A stretch of 64,000 bases of DNA from SAR86 cluster bacterium AG-447-A08 (GTDB taxonomy: Bacteria; Pseudomonadota; Gammaproteobacteria; Magnimaribacterales; Magnimaribacteraceae), in contig QCQA01000001.1 in assembly GCA_003212335.1 (NCBI GenBank), positions 186,001-250,000 on the forward strand, in the 5' to 3' direction. Position 1 is the stretch's first letter; each line of letters opens with the position of its first letter. The notes beneath the pieces are model-generated. The model did no database searches and was not told the DNA's origin. It saw only the letters and a program-made list of their open reading frames with translations. Positions 36,687-43,454 of this stretch are shown one piece after another. Made by a program: the position numbers and the translations under genes.

Positions 36687-37409
36687 GTGATAACACTAGA
36701 GAAAAAAGATTCTATTTATTATTTAACAATGGATTCTGAGGAGAATCGTTGGAATACCACATTCGTAAGAGACATTGCTGAAGCGTTAGACGAAATTGAA
36801 AACGATGAAGGTCCTGGCGCATTAATAACCTCTTCTACAAATCCAAAGTTTTTTTCAAATGGCCTGGATCTTGATTGGATGCAATCACCTGAGAATTATC
36901 CCGATGGAGGAGATAGAGAGGTATTTGGCGAAGAGTTTATGTTTTTAATGGGAAGAGTAATCACACTACCAATACCAACAGTTTGTGCAATCAATGGTCA
37001 TGCCTTTGGTGCAGGCTTTATGTTTGCTCTTTCGCATGACATTAGAATAATGAGAGAAGACCGAGGATTTCTATGCGCCAATGAAATGCAGCTTGGCTTA
37101 CCAATCCCAAGACCGGAACTAGCATTGTTTAAGCACAAAGTACCGGCAAATGCTTTTTTTGAAACTGTTCAGTTATCTAAAAGATGGACTGGTGCTGATG
37201 CTCTTAATGCAGGAATCATTCAGGGGGTAAGTTCTCTAGAAGAGTTACCTGAAGTGGCCCAAAATAAAGCTACAGAGTTAGCGCCCCTTGCGAATAATAG
37301 AAAAAACTTTGGACATCAAAAAGAGGTGCTATACGGCGAAAATGCTGCTATTAATCTCTCTCATGGGCCTGCTCATATGCTCAAGAATTCGAAAGATTTC
37401 AAAGAATGA
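36687..37409 (+). CDS. enoyl-CoA hydratase/isomerase family protein
   Basis: 240-residue crotonase-fold protein. The oxyanion motifs are FFSNGLDLDWM and AINGHAFGAGFMFALSHDIR, followed by NEMQLGLPIPRPELAL. The usual second catalytic Glu region is altered, so it may be an isomerase (delta3-delta2 enoyl-CoA isomerase-like) rather than a hydratase. Starts with GTG preceded by AGGGA. It ends at a 32-bp palindrome. Divergent from the CxxC protein gene. Confidence 0.85.
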   Translation: MITLEKKDSIYYLTMDSEENRWNTTFVRDIAEALDEIENDEGPGALITSSTNPKFFSNGLDLDWMQSPENYPDGGDREVFGEEFMFLMGRVITLPIPTVCAINGHAFGAGFMFALSHDIRIMREDRGFLCANEMQLGLPIPRPELALFKHKVPANAFFETVQLSKRWTGADALNAGIIQGVSSLEELPEVAQNKATELAPLANNRKNFGHQKEVLYGENAAINLSHGPAHMLKNSKDFKE

Positions 37410-37440
37410 TTATGAAAGCGGCTTAAGCCGCTTTCATAAT
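37409..37440. terminator. 32-bp perfect palindrome, bidirectional terminator
   Basis: Half-site ATTATGAAAGCGGCTT is followed by its exact reverse complement, giving a 16-bp stem with effectively a TTAA loop. It begins at the last base of the enoyl-CoA hydratase stop and ends 10 bp before the stop of the convergent secreted-protein gene. A bidirectional Rho-independent terminator is the simplest reading. Confidence 0.8.
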
Positions 37441-37450
37441 TAAATAAAAT

Positions 37451-37867
37451 TTATTCTACTTTGAATACTTCTGCTTCCATTTCACCTGCAACCAAATCAA
37501 TAGTCCCACTTAAGAAATTTATACCATCAGTTACACTATCGACTGACTTAATATTTATCTTTGTGCCATCCATTGTCCACACACCCATTAAATCTCCTCT
37601 TGCAAGAACGCCATCTGGACTAATGCCTCTTCCATAACCGATCCATGTTCCTGAATTAGGTATATTTGGATTTGATGTCAAAGTATATGAAACATAGACT
37701 TTTCCATATTGACCAGTGTCTGCACTAGATAAATTAATGGTACTTTCTAATTTTCCAACAGTTATTGAGTCGATTTTCCATTTTGCTGTAAAACTATCTC
37801 CAGTAACTTCAAACGCATGTGAAGAAACTGCAAACATTAGAGCAATTGCAGATATATATTTTTTCAT
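37451..37867 (-). CDS. small secreted protein, unknown
   Basis: About 138 residues. Signal peptide MKKYISAIALMFAVSSHAFE with an Ala-x-Ala-like cleavage region. The mature part is beta-rich (FTAKWKIDSI, LESTINLSSADTG, NSGTWIGYGRG) and may be a small lipocalin-like or pilus-unrelated barrel. The ATG at 37865-37867 has AGGAG seven bases upstream, so the longer frame that begins within the guaA-like repeat is rejected. Its promoter lies just beyond that repeat. No family recognised. Confidence 0.68.
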   Translation of the reverse strand: MKKYISAIALMFAVSSHAFEVTGDSFTAKWKIDSITVGKLESTINLSSADTGQYGKVYVSYTLTSNPNIPNSGTWIGYGRGISPDGVLARGDLMGVWTMDGTKINIKSVDSVTDGINFLSGTIDLVAGEMEAEVFKVE

Positions 37868-37924
37868 TTTTTCTCCTTTTGTTAATAAATAAAAATTAAA
37901 AATATATTGTATGCCTAATTGATT

Positions 37925-37937
37925 TCCACTCAATAGT
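37925..37937 (-). repeat. guaA-3'-end-like repeat, copy 4 (distal)
   Basis: TCCACTCAATAGT, matching the end of guaA with the last codon changed (read on the minus strand: ACT ATT GAG TGG AAA, T-I-E-W-K). It lies 5.5 kb from the authentic guaA end, in the same orientation. The bases beyond it (GTCAACCATGACG) are similar to those beyond the 41.64-kb copy (CGACATGACTAG), as expected of related element ends. Confidence 0.7.
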
Positions 37938-37956
37938 GTCAACCATGACGCTAATC

Positions 37957-39258
37957 TTAATTGCTTTTGTAAGCTGCTGATTCAAAAGCTTGGAAAGTCT
38001 CAATTGATGCCTGATCAAAGAAAGGTGCTACTTGCGTAGCGAAGATTCCGTATATATCTGCTTCTCTATCTATCCAAAAATAAGTATTAAAAAGTCCTCC
38101 CCAAGATCCTGAATTTTTACCTCGTCCGAATTCAGTACCAGATGGATGAAGGAGTAATCCAAGACCGAAGCCTGCCTCAGCGCCGAAACTCATGTCGATA
38201 TCATTGGTGAATAATGGTGCTTGTGTTTCAGCAATACCTACGTTTGGTGAATTAATTTCACTTGTGAAAATTAAATCAACCGCAGCGCTAGAAAGAATTT
38301 TCTCCGTGCCATACACGCCCTCATTAAGAAGACATTGTAGTAATTTGGAATAATCAGGCAGCGTTGAATAGAGACTTCCTCCCCCGCTATAGTGATCACT
38401 ACTGTATTGTGCCGATGGGCTTGGAGAAGACATAAGTGGAATTTCAATCAGATCACTTTCAGAGAAAAGAGATAAAAACTTAAATAATATATTGCCATCA
38501 TCTCTAAAAAGTAAATTTGCAACACGCTCAATCTTGTCTTCTGGAATCTCATAGAAAGAATCTTCCATTTGTAATGGAGTAAAAATATTTTCCTCGAAGT
38601 ACTCGGCTAATGTCATACCAGAAACATTTTCTACAATGACACCAAGCCAATCAGTTCCTATACCGTATTCCCACTGCTCACCTGGTTCGAATGCAAGCGG
38701 AGCATTCACAATCATATCTTTACCTGACATGAGGTCGCCAGTAAGGCCTGCTTCTTCTGCAATCATTGCATTACGATTCCACATGCTGTAGACAAAACCC
38801 GATGTATGACTCATCAATTCTCGCACCGTCGGTCTTCTTTTTGGGGCAATTAGAATTGGTTCATTATCGTCATTAAATCCTGTGAGTATTTTTAATCCAG
38901 ACAAACTCTCAACATAAACATCAACAGATTCATCTATATCTAACTTGCCTTCTTCATAAAGCTGCAGAGCTGCAACAGTGGTGATCAGTTTCGTCATGGA
39001 TGCTATCGCAACTACTGAATCTACCTCAGCTGGAGTGTCTTTTGCGAGTGTAGTGAAGCCATGCGCTGACTGAAAAGTGATTCCCTCAGAATTCCCTAAC
39101 AAACCAATAGTCATGTTTAGGCGCTTCTCAATTACCGGTTTGCTCAAAGCATCATCCATAGAGGTTAAATCTAGTGCAAAAAGTCCGTTAGGAGCTATAC
39201 AAATCAATAGAAGGAAGAGTATTGAAGGGAATTTACAAAATTTTTTAAATCTATTCAT
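37957..39258 (-). CDS. beta-lactamase-fold serine hydrolase/esterase
   Basis: About 433 residues, exported. The signal peptide is in FKKFCKFPSILFLLLICIA. The SxxK nucleophile motif is SMTK within VVAIASMTKLIT; YGIGTDWLGVIVE is the Y-containing second motif of EstB-like enzymes; and GSWGGLF near the C-terminus replaces the KTG box. This pattern fits class C beta-lactamase-fold esterases rather than beta-lactamases. Three possible in-frame ATGs (39288, 39267, 39258) have no clear RBS; I list the one giving the best signal peptide. Last gene of segment C. Confidence 0.83.
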   Translation of the reverse strand: MNRFKKFCKFPSILFLLLICIAPNGLFALDLTSMDDALSKPVIEKRLNMTIGLLGNSEGITFQSAHGFTTLAKDTPAEVDSVVAIASMTKLITTVAALQLYEEGKLDIDESVDVYVESLSGLKILTGFNDDNEPILIAPKRRPTVRELMSHTSGFVYSMWNRNAMIAEEAGLTGDLMSGKDMIVNAPLAFEPGEQWEYGIGTDWLGVIVENVSGMTLAEYFEENIFTPLQMEDSFYEIPEDKIERVANLLFRDDGNILFKFLSLFSESDLIEIPLMSSPSPSAQYSSDHYSGGGSLYSTLPDYSKLLQCLLNEGVYGTEKILSSAAVDLIFTSEINSPNVGIAETQAPLFTNDIDMSFGAEAGFGLGLLLHPSGTEFGRGKNSGSWGGLFNTYFWIDREADIYGIFATQVAPFFDQASIETFQAFESAAYKSN

Positions 39259-39294
39259 ATATTTCATTATAAGAAATTGAATTTCCATTTAGAA

Positions 39295-40140
39295 CTATCT
39301 GCGAACCATAACCTTGGAATCCACATTTAGATCGCCATTCGGATCAACAAGATGTCCCGCTGGAAAAGACACAGCGGTGGCGGGCGTGGTTGTGTCCAGA
39401 CATAGAAAGTGGTTATTGTCGGCGTCGCCTAGATCTGCCAATGCTGCCGGACTCACCTCAGACCGAGAGCCATTGGCAGAGATGAGACTTACCTTATATA
39501 AGGTCCTCTGTGCCTCGCCCAACTCATCTCTATTGGGCAGTCTCACGCCACCTGTCCAGGTCACCCGCACCACCTGTTCGGTGGCAGTGGGGCAAGACGT
39601 TCCCCGACCTGACAGCGACCAGATATCCTTTGGCACCGCAGCAGCCAAAATAATCTCTGGGCCGGCTTCGAGAGGAATAACTGAGATTTGAGTACCACGA
39701 AAGTTCACCTGAGGACTGTCGGTGGCGTCTGAGAGTAAATCATCTACGATCAACACTTTAATTGGAGGGTCATCATCGGCATTACCGAATTCACCAATCA
39801 GCAAAACCGTCCGATTTTCATCCTTGTCTCCTGCTGGGCGTAGGGTGACACACATAGGTGTGTTAGTGGCTCCGGACTGCCTGACCACACGAAAGTCTTC
39901 AGCTTGCAGAGAATCTGGCTCAATGGTGTGACTTAAAACCACAGGCATACCGTCCTCGCCCCCCGCGCCTAAACACAAGACATTAGCACCAAAGGGCAGT
40001 TTGTTGTCTAACCCAAAGAAAGCTGAAAGCGGACGTGCTGATTGCTCCGCTGATAGTTGCTGAGTACCTTCTGCTACAACGAAGGATACATGAGCCAAAC
40101 CAAACAAGGCAGCCGCTAAACATAAACTATTCTTTTTCAT
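39295..40140 (-). CDS. exported protein of unknown function, high-GC island gene
   Basis: 281 residues with signal peptide KKNSLCLAAALFGLAHVSFVVA. The mature protein is beta-rich and acidic, with four or more cysteines (VLCLGAGG, PMCVTLRPAG, TSCPTATEQ, HFLCLDTTTP) spaced to form disulfides, and I do not recognise its family. Its ATG overlaps the dienelactone hydrolase stop (ATGA). Base composition is roughly 55% GC in long stretches, against about 36% around it, so it looks horizontally acquired. Probably periplasmic or surface-exposed. Confidence 0.68.
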   Translation of the reverse strand: MKKNSLCLAAALFGLAHVSFVVAEGTQQLSAEQSARPLSAFFGLDNKLPFGANVLCLGAGGEDGMPVVLSHTIEPDSLQAEDFRVVRQSGATNTPMCVTLRPAGDKDENRTVLLIGEFGNADDDPPIKVLIVDDLLSDATDSPQVNFRGTQISVIPLEAGPEIILAAAVPKDIWSLSGRGTSCPTATEQVVRVTWTGGVRLPNRDELGEAQRTLYKVSLISANGSRSEVSPAALADLGDADNNHFLCLDTTTPATAVSFPAGHLVDPNGDLNVDSKVMVRR

Positions 40141-40904
40141 AAATGACTACCAAAATATTGAATTACATTGTCCAGGGCCTCGCGTGTTGGATGCCCCGAT
40201 TGATCGACAAAATCTAGTGTTAATACAGAGTGACCTTTGCCCGGCAATGTTATCTCTTGAACTCTTATGTTGCCGTCATCATTAAAAGCGCGATGCACGC
40301 ATTTGGATTTTTCTTGCGTACACAGTGGATCATCCTCGAAACGTAAAACTCGCATGGGGCCTTTTGCATCGAGAGCGTTACGACTTTGTTCGATGTCATC
40401 AGACGACATATGCAAATTTCCCTGTTTGAAAAAAGGCATTGCAGGTTGTGATGCTACGGCTGCAAGGACACTGTCGTCACCAATGAGCTGTATCGCGAAG
40501 TTGCCCGTGAGGCACATGCCAATAACTCCTACGCCTTTAACACCCCGTTCATCCCTGACTTCTCTACAGAGCAGACGAACCCAATCGGCTATCGGACTCG
40601 ATCGATCGCTGGTCATTAATCGAAACTCCTTTCTGAGGCACATGACTCTAACAAGGTTGCCACCGATTGATGTTTTACCCAAAGGTCCGAATAAGTGTGG
40701 CATAACAACTTCAAAGCCAGCATTAACCAATTCATCCGCTAGAGACAGTGTTTCCTGACCGATACCCGGAAGCTCTTGGAGTAATATGACCGGGGCACCT
40801 GAACCTCTGCGATAGATATCATGTGTAATAAGATGTCCGTTAGACGCATGAGCCTCAAAGATCGTCTTTTGATAGTCACTGATCTGCGTTGCAGTATTTC
40901 CCAT
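40137..40904 (-). CDS. dienelactone hydrolase family protein
   Basis: About 255 residues, alpha/beta hydrolase with cysteine nucleophile: GVIGMCLTG (Cys), FEDDPLC (Asp) and GKGHSVL (His), plus the QELPGIG glutamate that activates the cysteine in dienelactone hydrolases. The ATG at 40902-40904 has AGGAG eight bases upstream; a longer GTG frame starting inside the guaA-like repeat is rejected. High-GC, unlike neighbours. It hydrolyses a lactone ring or related ester, as in chlorocatechol or muconolactone pathways, but no other pathway gene accompanies it. Confidence 0.85.
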   Translation of the reverse strand: MGNTATQISDYQKTIFEAHASNGHLITHDIYRRGSGAPVILLQELPGIGQETLSLADELVNAGFEVVMPHLFGPLGKTSIGGNLVRVMCLRKEFRLMTSDRSSPIADWVRLLCREVRDERGVKGVGVIGMCLTGNFAIQLIGDDSVLAAVASQPAMPFFKQGNLHMSSDDIEQSRNALDAKGPMRVLRFEDDPLCTQEKSKCVHRAFNDDGNIRVQEITLPGKGHSVLTLDFVDQSGHPTREALDNVIQYFGSHL

Positions 40905-40942
40905 TTGCTTTTCTCCTAGTATCTCGGCGCTTTGCGATCTAT

Positions 40943-40963
40943 TAACTACTCCCACTCAATAGT
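40943..40963 (-). repeat. guaA-3'-end repeat, copy 3
   Basis: Exact 21-bp copy of 43434-43454 (core CTCCCACTCAATAGT), including the guaA stop codon and three bases beyond it. Read on the minus strand it gives ACT ATT GAG TGG GAG TAG. It lies between the haem membrane protein gene and the dienelactone hydrolase gene, in non-coding DNA. Confidence 0.9.
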
Positions 40964-41014
40964 TACGTTACGAAAATAGCCTGTAAGATCAATACTTTAA
41001 AAAAGGCTTCAAAA

Positions 41015-41635
41015 TTAAACTTTGTAACTTTTTTGTAACTCTTTATCTTCATTCCTTGTTCTAAAAAAATGCAGCACTCTTAATGCAAAAGCACCAATGA
41101 TTATGCTGAATAACAAATTATATTCGACACTACTAAATTCTTCCCTTGTTATTCTACCTAGATAGGTAAACGCAAATATGAAAGCTATATAGTTAGCGCC
41201 TACCTTATGAATTAATTTCCATCTTTTAAATCCAATTTTTCTTACCGCATTATCATTTGATGTAAACGCCATGATATACATTGCTAAATAAGCTAAACCA
41301 CCACCTAAAACAGTATCAATATCGGGGTTTTGATTAGTAGTAACAAAAAAACTTGTCAAAGCGACTAGATGTATTGTGTGAGCTAAAGCAAAGGACAATC
41401 CGATATGTCTACGATTATTTCTTATAAAATTTGTTAGAGAATTAGATAAAAAATAATGTATCGAACTCGAAAGAAAACTAACTGTGAAAAAGAAAAAAGA
41501 TATTCGAGCTGTATATCTTGCCCAAAGAAATGTTTTGTCTTCAGTGTTATCAACTAAAAACAACCAAGCTATAAGCGTAATACTTATTGCTAGAACAGAA
41601 AGAAACCATTTTACTAAGTTATTGATTTTATTCAC
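41015..41635 (-). CDS. ferric-reductase/MsrQ-like haem membrane protein
   Basis: About 206 residues with six hydrophobic segments. Histidines in RRHIGLSFALAHTIHL and WKLIHKVGANYIAF fit the haem-binding pattern of the ferric-reductase-like transmembrane domain, MsrQ being the closest simple relative. No msrP methionine-sulfoxide reductase partner is adjacent. Start is uncertain: a TTG inside the guaA-like repeat (41650) or a GTG at 41633-41635; I list the GTG. The whole gene then lies between two guaA-like repeats. Transcribed away from guaA. Confidence 0.72.
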   Translation of the reverse strand: MNKINNLVKWFLSVLAISITLIAWLFLVDNTEDKTFLWARYTARISFFFFTVSFLSSSIHYFLSNSLTNFIRNNRRHIGLSFALAHTIHLVALTSFFVTTNQNPDIDTVLGGGLAYLAMYIMAFTSNDNAVRKIGFKRWKLIHKVGANYIAFIFAFTYLGRITREEFSSVEYNLLFSIIIGAFALRVLHFFRTRNEDKELQKSYKV

Positions 41636-41640
41636 TTTAT

Positions 41641-41654
41641 TCCCACTCAATAGT
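41641..41654 (-). repeat. guaA-3'-end repeat, copy 2
   Basis: TCCCACTCAATAGT, identical to 14 bp of the guaA terminus. Read on the minus strand an ATG-TCG lead is followed by ACT ATT GAG TGG GAA TAA, i.e. a regenerated T-I-E-W-E-stop with a synonymous last Glu codon and a different stop codon. Non-coding by itself except as the possible TTG start of the haem membrane gene. Confidence 0.85.
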
Positions 41655-41901
41655 CGACATGACTAGAACCCCAGTGTTTATAAGGGTTTCCAAGGTGGTT
41701 TTTACTAGTGTGTAGTAACTGTGTAGTAACTAGGGTAAATCTCCCCACCTTGTTGTTATCGTTTTTTACTGTCATATAAATATTTTACCATTTCCCTAAC
41801 TACACACTGTGTAGTTAATTTCTCTTCTTTTCTAGTCTAGCTTATAGATAAAGACTCCTCCCTACTCTTAACTATAAAGTTTGTTATAGAATAAAAAAGC
41901 T
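41655..41901. promoter_or_regulatory. leader of the HNH/integrase-repeat gene with iterated sites
   Basis: Non-coding 247 bp. It contains two head-to-tail TGTGTAGTAACT copies (41709-41720, 41720-41731), one ACCTTGTTGTTA (41748-41759) and a 21-bp palindrome with half-site TAACTACACA (41797-41817), so the half-site TGTGTAGT occurs four times. These are suited to binding by a repeat-containing DNA-binding protein; autoregulation by the downstream gene product or recombinase/Xis binding are both possible. The region also supplies the promoter. Confidence 0.55.
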
Positions 41902-43320
41902 ATGGCTAAAGATAGGAGGACAAATTTTCAGAAATTTAATCATCTATATAAATTATTTTGTCCAAATAAAGAATCCAGGTTTATATGTTTCTATTGCGGA
42001 CTGCCTGCTGGAACTGTAGATCATGTTCCTGCACTTAATAAAGTAGAAGAATTAAGAGCTGTATATGATTTACAGCACTATACAAAGGTTCCTTCTTGTC
42101 AAGAATGCAACGGCGTAGCTTCAGATGAGCCGCATGTTGATATATTCGAAAGAAGGAAATTTTTAAAGGACAAACTGCGTATCCGTTATAAAAAATACAT
42201 AAAACTTCCTGATTGGGAAGAAGATGAAATCGAAAGCTTAGGTTACTCCCTAAGGATGAATGTTGAATCAGCTATGTCCATTAAATACTTGATAGCTTAT
42301 CGCTTAACTTATGGAGAAGAGCAAAATATAAAAGCGAGCGATCTAGGGTATCTTCAATATGATCCGAGAAAAATATTTAAATATGCGAAGGCAGAAAACT
42401 GGGATAAATCCATTCAGAAAGTAAATGAAAAAGAAATTTCGCTTAAAGAAGTAAATGAAAGATTTAAGAAAATAGCAAAATTAAGGAACGAAGAAAAATT
42501 AATTCAAAAGAAGAATAAGAAAGAAGCAAACAAACTTAATAAGTTTTCCTTCATTGAAGCTAGAAGTTATGTAAGAAGTTTGAAATTAAGAAATGGACAA
42601 GGCTATAAAGAATGGAGAGAAAAAAACATAGGCTTACATGAAAGAGAGATGCTTCCACCCATCCCGCGAACTTTTTATGAATCTGAGTGGAAGGGTTGGG
42701 AAGACTTTATAGGAAACTCTTATACTTCTGCTTCCAAAGAATTTAGGTTACAAAGTAAAACCTTTTTAAGTTTTGATGAAGCAAAAAAACTTTTAGAAAA
42801 GCACAAAGAAGTAAGAAATTCACCTACTTACCTTCAATTTTGGAGAGAACACAAAAACATTTTACCTTCTGATCCTAAGCAATTTTATAAAAACAATTGG
42901 AATGGTTGGGAAGATTTTCTTGAAAAGAATTATAGGAATAAACAATATATTAAATCAGAAAATTTTCTGGAATTTGAGCAAGCAAAGAAACTTTTAAAGT
43001 CATTTAAATTAAAAAATGCTTCCGCTTACTCAATGGAATATCAAAAAATTTCAATCGATCTACCGAGTGTCCCAAAAAGACATTACGCTGATAAATGGAA
43101 TGGTTGGGATGATTTTTTAGGAAAAGACAATAAAGAATATATGTCGTATCAATTATTATCCTCCTTGGTAAAATTAGAGGGCATAAAGTCTAAAGAAGAA
43201 TATTTACTCTTTAGAAACTCCTCTGTTCAAAAAAATATCATTCCTTATGCTCCAGATATCGCCTATGAAAAAAATTGGAAGAACTGGAAAACATTTCTTG
43301 GAAGAAATTTAGGTGAATAA
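41902..43320 (+). CDS. HNH-like nuclease fused to four phage-integrase-type repeat units
   Basis: 472 residues, lysine-rich, no signal or membrane segment. N-terminal zinc/HNH-like motif: C29-x2-C32, DH at 40-41, C66-x2-C69-N70, an arrangement used by HNH nucleases such as McrA-type enzymes. A charged helical linker (about 80-210) follows. The C-terminal half has four repeats, about 213-272, 286-343, 353-408 and 414-469, each with an F-x-x-A-(K/R) helix, a Tyr/Trp-rich middle and a closing WxGWxDFLG-like motif, the pattern of phage-integrase repeat units (INT_rpt). No tyrosine-recombinase catalytic domain. Nuclease activity and function are inferred. Confidence 0.78.
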   Translation: MAKDRRTNFQKFNHLYKLFCPNKESRFICFYCGLPAGTVDHVPALNKVEELRAVYDLQHYTKVPSCQECNGVASDEPHVDIFERRKFLKDKLRIRYKKYIKLPDWEEDEIESLGYSLRMNVESAMSIKYLIAYRLTYGEEQNIKASDLGYLQYDPRKIFKYAKAENWDKSIQKVNEKEISLKEVNERFKKIAKLRNEEKLIQKKNKKEANKLNKFSFIEARSYVRSLKLRNGQGYKEWREKNIGLHEREMLPPIPRTFYESEWKGWEDFIGNSYTSASKEFRLQSKTFLSFDEAKKLLEKHKEVRNSPTYLQFWREHKNILPSDPKQFYKNNWNGWEDFLEKNYRNKQYIKSENFLEFEQAKKLLKSFKLKNASAYSMEYQKISIDLPSVPKRHYADKWNGWDDFLGKDNKEYMSYQLLSSLVKLEGIKSKEEYLLFRNSSVQKNIIPYAPDIAYEKNWKNWKTFLGRNLGE

Positions 43321-43365
43321 TTCAACATTCTTTAGGGTTACTTGTTGTGATCTATGCTTACTATT

Positions 43366-43377
43366 ACCTTGTTGTTA
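43366..43377 (+). repeat. ACCTTGTTGTTA element, guaA-side copy
   Basis: Exact 12-bp match to 41748-41759, near the opposite internal end of segment A. Two looser relatives (ACTTGTTGTGA at 43340-43350, GTTTGTTGTAAC at about 43377-43388) flank it. Likely arm-type protein-binding sites. Confidence 0.5.
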
Positions 43378-43433
43378 GTTTGTTGTAACTTTTTCTTAAA
43401 ATATTCAATAAAATCAATAACTTATAAGGTTAC

Positions 43434-43454
43434 TAACTACTCCCACTCAATAGT
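43434..43454 (-). repeat. guaA 3'-end attachment-like site (authentic copy 1)
   Basis: The true guaA terminus: codons for T-I-E-W-E, the TAG stop and three bases past it; the 21 bp are repeated exactly at 40943-40963. The guaA 3' end is a known integration site for tyrosine-recombinase islands in other Proteobacteria, which is the basis for calling this an attachment site. Confidence 0.8.

Larger units (their letters stand above)
37925..40963. mobile_element. candidate integrated segment C (guaA-att bounded, 3 kb)
   Basis: DNA between guaA-like repeats at 40943-40963 and 37925-37937. It holds a dienelactone hydrolase, an exported protein and a beta-lactamase-fold esterase, all oriented away from guaA. 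The guaA-proximal 1.6 kb is visibly GC-richer than the rest of the window; the esterase part is AT-rich like the host, so the segment may itself be composite. No recombinase. Mobile origin is inferred from the repeats and composition. Confidence 0.55.
40943..41654. mobile_element. candidate integrated segment B (guaA-att bounded, 0.7 kb)
   Basis: The 41641-41654 and 40943-40963 guaA-like repeats bracket about 700 bp that contain a single complete gene, the ferric-reductase-like membrane protein, whose start lies within or just beside the repeat. No recombinase or other mobility gene. It may be a minimal non-autonomous cassette or the remnant of a larger element. Confidence 0.5.
41641..43454. 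mobile_element. candidate integrated segment A (guaA-att bounded, 1.8 kb, HNH/integrase-repeat gene)
   Basis: Bounded by the authentic guaA end (43434-43454) and copy 2 (41641-41654). It carries one gene, on the plus strand, opposite to guaA. Short repeats are clustered near both internal ends (for example ACCTTGTTGTTA at 41748-41759 and 43366-43377), as arm-type sites of a tyrosine-recombinase element would be, but no recombinase is encoded. I consider this a non-autonomous integrative cassette; mobility is inferred. Confidence 0.6.

Noticed and set aside
37957-39258. True beta-lactamase (antibiotic resistance) reading of the SxxK protein
   Set aside because: The KTG triad is replaced by a GSWGG-type motif as in EstB-like esterases, so esterase is the better call.
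39314-40758. Long plus-strand open frames (125, 69 and 163 codons) across the high-GC islet
   Set aside because: They lie antisense to two well-formed genes, and high GC lowers the frequency of stop codons. No ribosome-binding sites or recognisable domains.
41015-43320. Tyrosine integrase hidden in the guaA array
   Set aside because: I looked for an R...HxxR...Y catalytic pattern in the HNH/integrase-repeat protein and other frames of the region; only the repeat units are present.
41616-43423. 17-bp inverted match AAGTTATTGATTTTATT (41616-41632) / reverse complement (43407-43423) near the two ends of cassette A
   Set aside because: AT-rich enough to arise by chance at this window size, and one copy is inside a coding start. 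Could be an element-terminal repeat, but I would not claim it without comparative data.
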